Source: Diospyros lotus (Eukaryota; Streptophyta; Magnoliopsida; Ericales; Ebenaceae). Taken from it: a DNA stretch of 64,000 bases. The position numbers and the translations under genes were made by a program. The DNA lies in assembly GCF_014633365.1 (NCBI RefSeq), contig NC_068344.1, positions 15,143,669 through 15,207,668 on the forward strand, in the 5' to 3' direction. The notes under the pieces are model-generated. The model did not search any database and was not told the origin of the DNA. It saw only the letters and a program-made list of their open reading frames with translations. Shown piece by piece: positions 45,401 to 54,400 of the stretch. How positions within the stretch are numbered: position 1 is the stretch's first letter; the number at the start of each line of letters is the position of its first letter.

Positions 45401-48400
45401 TAGGAACTGGTAACTAGACCAAAGGATGTAAAACCGGTGGGATGTAGATGGATCTTCAATTTAAAGTACAAAGCTGATGGATCACTTGATAGGTATAAAG
45501 CACGACTGGTTGCCAAGGGCTATACTCAGTCCTATGGCATTGATTATTTGGAAACATTTGCCCCTGTTTCCCGGATGACAACTGTTAGAATCCTCTTAGC
45601 ATTGGCATCTACCTATGGATGGAAATTACAACAATTTGATGTCAAGAATGCATAATTGCATGACAACCATAGTTGTTAAAGGCACACCTAGGCGCCAGTT
45701 CAGCGCCTCGCCTGGGCCGAGGTGAGGCGATTTTAGTGAGGCGCCGAGGCGAGAGGCGTGCTTAGGCGCGCCTCATGAAACCTAGGTATGAAACCTAGGT
45801 TTTAATTAAAATCTAGGTAGCCCAATTCCTCCCCTCTTCTCAGTTTTAACATGTATATATTACAATATATTTACATTTTTTTAGTTTAAGTAAATGTCCA
45901 CATTTTCTTTTATTTATATTTTACCTTCTATTTACTTTAATACATAAATGTAAATAAGAAAGTACCCCCCATTTGGATTCAATAAAAATATCTAAAAAAT
46001 CAAAATCTATAAGAATAAGAAAATAGAATTTTGATTTTAGTACAAACTCAGATTTGGCGATTTTACTACCCCCAAAATACATACCTACTATTTCTTGAAA
46101 AATTCATTTAAAATAATTTTAATAACAATGAATATTAGTTATCAAAATACCGGGAGATAGTTTTTCAAAATGAAAACATTTTCTTATATGTCTCCTTGTA
46201 ATGTGTTAATCTTCCAGACTTAGAAAAAAAGCATTTTTCAAAATGAAAACATTTTCTTGATTGAAGGGGATGATAAAGATATTGACCTTGATGTTGATGA
46301 TCTCCTTGATGATGATTGATTAAAACTTCTTTATTGATTGTGGACTTGTAGTGTTTATATGTTTGTTTAGAACTTTGCATGATGATTGGTACTTGTTTGA
46401 GTTTGAGACTTTAAGTTTGAACTTTGATGATGTTTCTAGTTTAGAATTTGCATGATGAATGAATCAACTTTGATGATGTTAGTTTAGAATTTGAAGATAA
46501 TGAATTATTAATGATATGCGTGTGTTATTATTGATAATTTGATATTTTTTTATAGTTTTACAAGATTTTGAGTTTTTTTTCTAAAAGGTGCGCCTCGCTT
46601 CACAAAGGCGCGCCTCGCCTCGTGCACCTCAGGCTCCAGGACCCTTTGCGTCTCGCACCTTTTAGAACTATGATGATGACTTAGAAGAAGAATCTTCATG
46701 GATATGCCACCCGGATTCAAGCAAGAGCAAACAGGAACCAACCACGTGTTCAAACTCAAGAAAGCCTTGTATGGCCTCAAGCAATCCCCATGTGCATGGT
46801 TTGGTAGATTCTCAAAGGCCATGTTATCTATGGGGTATCACCAGAGTCAAGGGGACCATGCTTTATTCATCAAACACACAGGAAATAAGGTGACAACACT
46901 ACTGGTATATGTGGATGATATAGTAGTAACAGGGAATGATTTACATGAACAAGGATGTCTTAAGGAAATCTAGCCTGAGAATTTGAAATAAAAGACCTTG
47001 GTCCATTAAGGTATTTATTGGGCATTGAAGTAGCACACTCAAAGGAAGGTATCTTCTTATCCCAAAGAAAATATGTACTTGATCTACTTTCTGAAACATG
47101 ATTGCTAGGAGGAAAAGGGTCAAAATTCCAGTTGATCCAAATATAAAATTGGGGGTTAATACTGGAAGCAACAAAGAATAAAGGAAGATTTTAACGCCTG
47201 GTAGGGAGATTGATATATCTTTCACATACTCGGCTTGACATATCCTTTGTAGTCAGCCTAGTAAGTCAATTTATGCATAGCCCTACTGAAAAACACATGC
47301 ATGCTGTGAGAAAGATTCTGAGTTATCTTAAAGCTACTCTAGGCAAAGGGATTCTATTCACTTCAGGGGGAGACCTAAGGATCCAAGGGTATACCGATGC
47401 TAATTATGGGGGCTCTCTTTTGGACAGGAGATCGACAATTGGATATTGCATATTCCTAAGAAGAAATTTGGTTTCTTAGAGGAGTGAGAAGCAAGGGGTG
47501 GTTGCTAGATCAAGTGCAGAAGCTGAATTTCAAGCCATGGCCTTGGGTGTGTGTGAACTATTATGGCTTCGGATTATCCTAGAAGACTTGAAGATTCCAA
47601 TGACAAAGCCAATCGAATTGTTGGGAGATAATCAACAAGCTATCATCATAACTTATAATCCTGTTCAACATGACAAGACTAAGCATATAGAGATTGACAG
47701 GCGTTTCTTGAAAGAAAAGTTGGACTCAGGTACTCTACAAATGACCTATGTTCCATCTAATCAACAAGTGTCAGATGTCCTCACCAAAGGTCTCCATAGC
47801 ACTCAGTTTGAAGCCTTAGTGAGCAAGTTGGGGATGACTGATATCCACTCCCTAGCTTGAGGGGGAGTGTTTAAGAAATAAAAATAGGACCGGGCTGGGC
47901 CTTGAAGATTCCAAGATAATCATGCATTATCATCTTCCTATTTATTTTGTTTTATTTATTTCTTGCTTTGTATTATCTTGTATTATTTCTTAGATTTATC
48001 TTTTAGTGTTGTAATCTAGATAATAGGGATGTAATCTAGTCCTAAATCTTAGGAGAATTCTTAGAAAACTACTTGTATAAATATTTCTGATTCGTATCAA
48101 TAAAACGTGTGGGAATACCGCTTCCCTTTCTCCTTTTCTACAGATCACATATAAAAGTGGCTCATACCTAAATAGATTTTGTTCTTACAAGGCAAAAAGA
48201 TTAGTTGTCTTGTATGGATACTTAAGTTATACCTGGAGAAACAATGATGATATAGATTTATTTTTGTCTTCCATACCAAAAAGTGGAGAAGAAATGATGA
48301 TAAGAAACAAATTTTGAGAATCAAAGGGTGGGATTTGAAAGGTGTAAAACAACTTATTTTCAAGTAAAATGTGTGACAAAAGAGAGTAGATTTTGGAAGG

Positions 48401-51400
48401 TGAGACAAATCTAATGTGGAAGGAGATGGCTACTTGCAATTTGAAGCACAAAATAAATTGTTTTTGGAGAATCAAAAGAAAAAAACTCCTAACCAAAATG
48501 AGTCATGGAGGTGAAGGAGGCCCAAGAAAAAATCAAAACCATGAAAACCTACTCTTAACACTTGGCATACTAACTCTAATGAGGAAATTGGAAGTGTGTA
48601 TTTTAGTCTAAAAAGGGGCAAAGAGGGCTGCCAATGAAGCAAAGTCAAATGCTTTATGAAAAATTGTACAACCAACTTAATTCAAAAACAGAGAAAGAGG
48701 TATAAAGTTAGCCAAAGCAAGGATAAAAAGAAGAGATTAGAGCCAAGGAAAGTGTAAAAAGATAAAAACCAAAACGTATTGGTAAATAAAGGAGCAATAA
48801 ATGAGAGATGGAATGGGTATTTCTCAAAGTTATTCAATTAACATGGACAAACAAATAATACATTGTGAGATCTTATTGATTCTAACAACGACAAGGATTA
48901 CATGTTCAATAGACGTATTTGTCTAAAAGAGGTGAAGCAACCCATAAAAGGGATAAAGAATGGTAAAGTAGCTGACTAGATGATATCCTAATAGAAACAT
49001 GGGAGAAAAATGAATTTTGTGGTTAAATAAATTATTTAATCTGATCCTTAAATAGAGAGGATGCTTGATGAATGGAGAACAACTCTAGTGCCAATTTGTA
49101 AGAACAAAGGAGATATTCAAAGTTAAAGAAATTACAGAAGAATCAAGCTAATGAGTCACGCTATAAACTTGGGGGGAGAGTGACTGAGAAAAGGTTAAGA
49201 AAAGAAACTAAGGTGTTTGAAAACTAGTTTAGTTTTCATACTTAGTAGGTCAATAGTAGAGGCTATATACTTACTAATGTGCCTGATCGAAAGATATAGA
49301 GATAGATGAAAGGATCTAGATATGGGTTTAATAAATTTAGGAAAAACTTATGAGAAAGCAGTCCCTAGAGAAGGATCTAAATTTGGTGTTAACATATTTT
49401 ATTTGTAGATGACATTCATGGAGATGAAACAAAAGAAGGCATGAATGCTACACTTGAGTATAGAGGAACACTATAAATCTAAAAGTTCTTAATTGGGCTA
49501 ATTGACAACTGAATATATAAAATGTAAATTTAGTAAAATATTATGTCCTTAGGAGAATTAGAAGGGTAATATTGTGATAGGGATATAATAAATGGGTAAT
49601 ATTGTAATAGGCTTATATTAGTTTGTTAGGAGATATTTGTTTGTTTGTTATGAGCACATGGGTGCTGTTAAAAATTAGTTAAGGAGCTAGCTATGCCTAT
49701 AAAAAGGCCCATTGTAAGAGGAGATGAACATGCTTGAATTGATTAAAGAAAATCTTATTCTCTCTCTACAATTCTCCCTCTCATTTTCTCTCTACTTCTC
49801 TCCCTCATTTCTCTCTACATCCTTCCCCAATTTCTGTCCAAATATCCCTCTAAACTTTCTGTTCTTAATCCTAAGCCTCTCGGATCCCTCCGAATGCCAA
49901 TTTCAGCCCGTTATGAACATTAGGTTCATGACAAATATGTGTGGATGATGTTATGCTGAGACTTTAAAATCAAGTTATTCCAAGAAAAAATCAGTTCAAA
50001 TATCTTGAATCAATCACCCACAAGGATGGAGAGATTAATGACAATGTTACCCATAAAATTAAGGTAGGATGGTTGAAATAGAAAAGTGTGTTCAGCATTT
50101 TATGAAATGGTAAAATTTTGTTAAAGCTAAACAATAAACAAATTAGGATGGCTATAAGATTGGCTTTGCTGTACAACACAAAATGTTGGATAATAAAGTA
50201 CCAACATGCGCAAAATATGAGTGTCAAGGAGATGAGGATGTTACAATTGATGTGTGACCATACAAGAAAATGAGGTGATTTGTAATAAGGTTGGAGGGAC
50301 TCCTATTGAAAAGAAGAGGCGAGAATTGATTAATATAGATTGGTCATATGAGAAGAAGGCCAATGGAGGCTCTTGTGAGGAATTGAATGGAATGGAATAT
50401 GAATAAGTCTTTAGCAAAAGAGATGGGGGAAGACCAATAAAAATTTGGTAGGAAACTTAGTATGAGTCTTACAGTAGATATGGCCATATATGGAGATGAT
50501 TGGTGAGCTAGAATTCATATAACTGACCCTACCTAGTGGGATTAAGGCTTGATAGTGTTATCGTTGTTTAGTTATCATCAGACTGGGCCCTATTGAGGAT
50601 CAATGGAGGAGTCTTCTGTCAAGCTTGTAGGTTAAATAGGTTATAGAATTGTATTTTGTATATCAGTTGTAGCAGATTATTTCTGCAAAGGATCAATTAT
50701 AGGTTGTAACCTGGTTTGTAATTGTTGATTGGTTACTGGTTAGCTATATATAAAGCTAATTAACCTGTTTGGAGAATCAATCAAGAATTGAATTCAGTTT
50801 CTTATTTCTCTCTGTTCTCTCCCTATTTTATCTCTGTTTTCTCTCCACTTTCTCTATGTTCTCTCTCTGTTTCTTTCTTCCATTCTTCCTTCTCATTTCT
50901 ATTTTGGAAACCCTAGATTCGAAACCTAGGATCTTGACAATTAGTATTAGAGTAGTCAATTCTTGGACTGCTAATTAGATAGCTTGGATCGATTGGAGAT
51001 GGCTGATGGAACTAGAATGAAACAATTGGAGGCGTAGGTTAACCAAGTTAATTCCTTGGTGAATAATTTGCAAACCCAAATGCAAGCCTTGGAAGTAGGA
51101 TCAAGTAAGCATCACCAAGGCATTCAATCATTGGAGAACAAGTTGGATGCTTCAATGGATGGATTGGTTAAAAGACTCGATGGCTTCCTGCAGATGTTTT
51201 CCAGAATTCCGCAAATCAGCTTGCCAGTGGATTTTCCGCCGAAGGAGAATGCTGATCCAATTCTGGAAGATAGTGGTCCTAACCCTAGACCATCTAGAAT
51301 GCCTGTGTTAGAGATTGAAAACATATGTGTGAAAGATAATTTGATAGATTGGGTGGTTGATAGGAGATTGGAGAATAATTTCTCTAGTACTCCATATGTT

Positions 51401-54400
51401 CACAACAATGTCCCTATGCCAAAATTAGAAATTTCTTTGTTTGATGGAAAAAACCCTAGGTGGTGGATAAAGATATACCAAAAGTTCTTTCAGTTTATAA
51501 TATACCAGAATTCCAGAAAATCAATCTAACTTCATCTTATCTGAATGATATTGTTGATGCCTGGTATCAAGGCTGGGTAGGACTTGGGTTGAATGCACAT
51601 GGAAATAGGCAACAACATTACCTAACAGGCTTGAATGCCTGGTATCTGGAATGCTTTCTATATCCCACTTTTTTCAGCCCATGTTTTAGTTAACAAACAC
51701 TATCTTAGTGTATATTATCTAGTTTTTTGATATCAAATAGGCAACAACATTACCTAACAGGCTTGTTGTTGGGGACAGAACCCTGTTCGTTGCCAAGACA
51801 TCAATACTATGGTCATCTGTGAAGAAAAGATCTATTGTTTGTATCCTAGATAATTTGTATTTTTTGTATATGATTTACTCTTTGGAGGAGAGAGAGAATA
51901 GTGAAGATGAAGAGTTCTAATTATTTTAGTATTTTAGTTATTTAGGAGCATTGGAGGATTAGAAATTTTATGTTTTTGTTTATTAGTTTTATATTATTCC
52001 TAGTTTGGCGAGGTCTAAGAATGTTATCAATTTGCAATTATTGAATATAGTGATTGCGTGCATCAAAATATATACATTGAGATTATTAATTTTTCTCTTC
52101 TGTGTTTATTCTCCTTTATTTCCTCCTCTCATTTTCATGTGTTTGTCACATGTACTTTCCATTGAAGGTTTGTTTGGAGAAGATAAAGGAGAAAATTTAA
52201 GCTATGACTGAAAGGATAAGAAGAGAAGATATTAAAGATAAGGATAAAGGAGATATTCAGCTGAAAGGATAAGGATATTCCTTAAAATCAGACAAGGAAA
52301 TCCTGGTTTAAAATTGATCTTAATCTAAAGTATGTTGTTGTAAATTTATACCTAAAAATCAGGAGTGTAATGTAGTCCTAAATACTAGGAGTTTTCTTAG
52401 GAAAAATTCTGTATATATTTGCATACTATAATTCAATGATATTCATGGAAGTTACTCCATTCATTAAACTTCCAGTAAGTTTATTTTTCAATGTACTTTG
52501 CTTGTAGGTAAAATTACTCCAAATTTTTAGTTACAAATTGCAATATATCTAAGGCATTCATGAACTTTTTCTTTCATGATTTTTCAGGGTCCTCTTTCTA
52601 AAGTATGTCATGGTGGGGAAGTAGATTCTGAATCTTGGGCTCCAGAGTGTGAAGGGCGGGCTGTCAGCTTACTCTATAATGCAGTCAGTAAGGATTCAAT
52701 TCTGGTGACAGCCTGGAGTGGTGGGCAACTGCAGATAGATGCTTTAGCTGATGAAATACAGCCAGTCTGGGTTGATGGTAGCCCGCCTCGTGTTTGTGTT
52801 GATTCTCATGACCACATTATTGGTATTGCAATGATATGTGAATCAATACCAGGTTACCACTCAATTGTTAAGCTTGACCAGCCACCTGATCATTCTGTTT
52901 GGTCAGGAAACCCACCTCCTTTGTTGAGGTTGGCAGTGGTGGATTTAGCTCTGCCAAGCAAGAAAGATGGTAGTTCTCTTATTTCAATGTTTGCAGATCC
53001 CCTTCTCCCAGAAAGAATATATACCCTTCATGATGGTGGAGTAGATTCTATAGTGTTACATTTTCTCCCTTTTACAAGTCAGGCAAGTGGAAAGGATGAG
53101 AACATGAGAACCCCCTCTGTGCGTCCTGTTCTTAGTACATGCCAGGGAGAACCACCTTCATGTCCTCTTCTTGGTTTTTTGGCTTTGTCAGATTCATTTG
53201 GATATTCATGGATTGTGGGGCTGACCTCCTCTCAAGAATGCATTGTGCTTGAGATGAAAGCATGGGAACTATTACTTCCCATTTGTGTTGACACGGAGAA
53301 CAAATCCCCAGTCATTGACAAATCAAGAGATCTAGATACTCCAGCTATCATAAGCAAAGAGCTCCTTAGTGGCCCTAAGGTGGTTCTTCTTCCTCCTTCC
53401 TCACCAAATCTACGCTCTGTTACTGCTGATACCATTGAAGGTCGATCAACTCTTCATCAGTACTTCAAGCTTTTTCATGAAAATTACGTGGAGTATGCCC
53501 ACAAGGTAACAAGACTCTTATGCAGCAAATTTCTTATTTATATCGACAATGTTCTCTCTACTGGAGAATGTCTTAACTGATTTGGGTTTTCATCTCATAT
53601 ATGCTGGAAGAACATATTCATATATACAACTGCAGAAGAAATGCTTCCTCATTAGGGCTGTTTTTGTACGCAGTCTTATCCTTGTTTGCCGAGAAATTGT
53701 TTCCACTACATGAAATCTTGATTATTCAGTTGGAAAGGAGCAACCTTATCATTGCTACAAGGCTCACCATGAAATGCTTCCTCATTGCAATGCAAAATCT
53801 AATGCATGATATTTGAATCTTGGATCATTGCAAAATTCCTTTAATTTGACTCGAGTAGTATAAGGAGACTGTCCCCCTGCCCTATCCCTTTTTTCTTCTG
53901 AGGTCAACACTATGTCAGTTGGACATAAATTGTCATGAATCTTGAGCTAAATAAAGGCTAATTTTGAAGATCAATTTTATGCGTGATTTCGACCTAACAA
54001 TGCTATATATTCTGGCCCCATTATTGGATTCTTAAATTGTGAATATCTCATTTGCTGCTATAGGCTTACATTGATATCTAGTGAAAGCTGATTGGGAAAA
54101 TATTCTTCCTGATTAGGGTGTCTGCTCATGTATTGTTCCTGATTATGACTTGTCTATGCATGTATTCCAAATATTGATGTGAGGTGTATAAATTGCGTAA
54201 AAACTTTCTTCTGGTTTTCTAGGTTTACTTTGAACTCAAGCATCACGGACCTCACTTGAAGAAGATTATTGATGACCAGCATGGTCGATTAGTTGAATCA
54301 CAGCAAAAGCTATTGAAAGTTGAGGAGAGACAAGAAAAAATAGAGGACCGCATTAGTCGTGCAACTGAAATGCATACACTTCTTGAAGAACGCTTGCAAA

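Larger units (their letters stand above)
41727..48142 (+). mobile_element. Ty1/copia element E, sense to NUP88, split by hAT
   Basis: LTRs are 41727-42003 (277 bp) and 47868-48142 (275 bp), and GATCA flanks the element (41722-41726 and 48143-48147). The 5' LTR is followed by agatatcagagcc, a primer site with two changes, and the 3' LTR is preceded by gagggggag. By eye the LTRs differ at about 12 sites plus a 2-bp gap in 277. Each LTR has a TATA-like stretch (tataaatattt) and AATAAA (41960-41965 and 48099-48104) in the transcribed direction of NUP88. This is the most completely framed insertion in the gene. Confidence 0.92.

Noticed and set aside
51056..51529. Host gene with coiled-coil protein
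   Set aside because: The sequence DGKNPRWWI and the preceding LTR-like and primer-like sites identify a Ty3 gag fragment.
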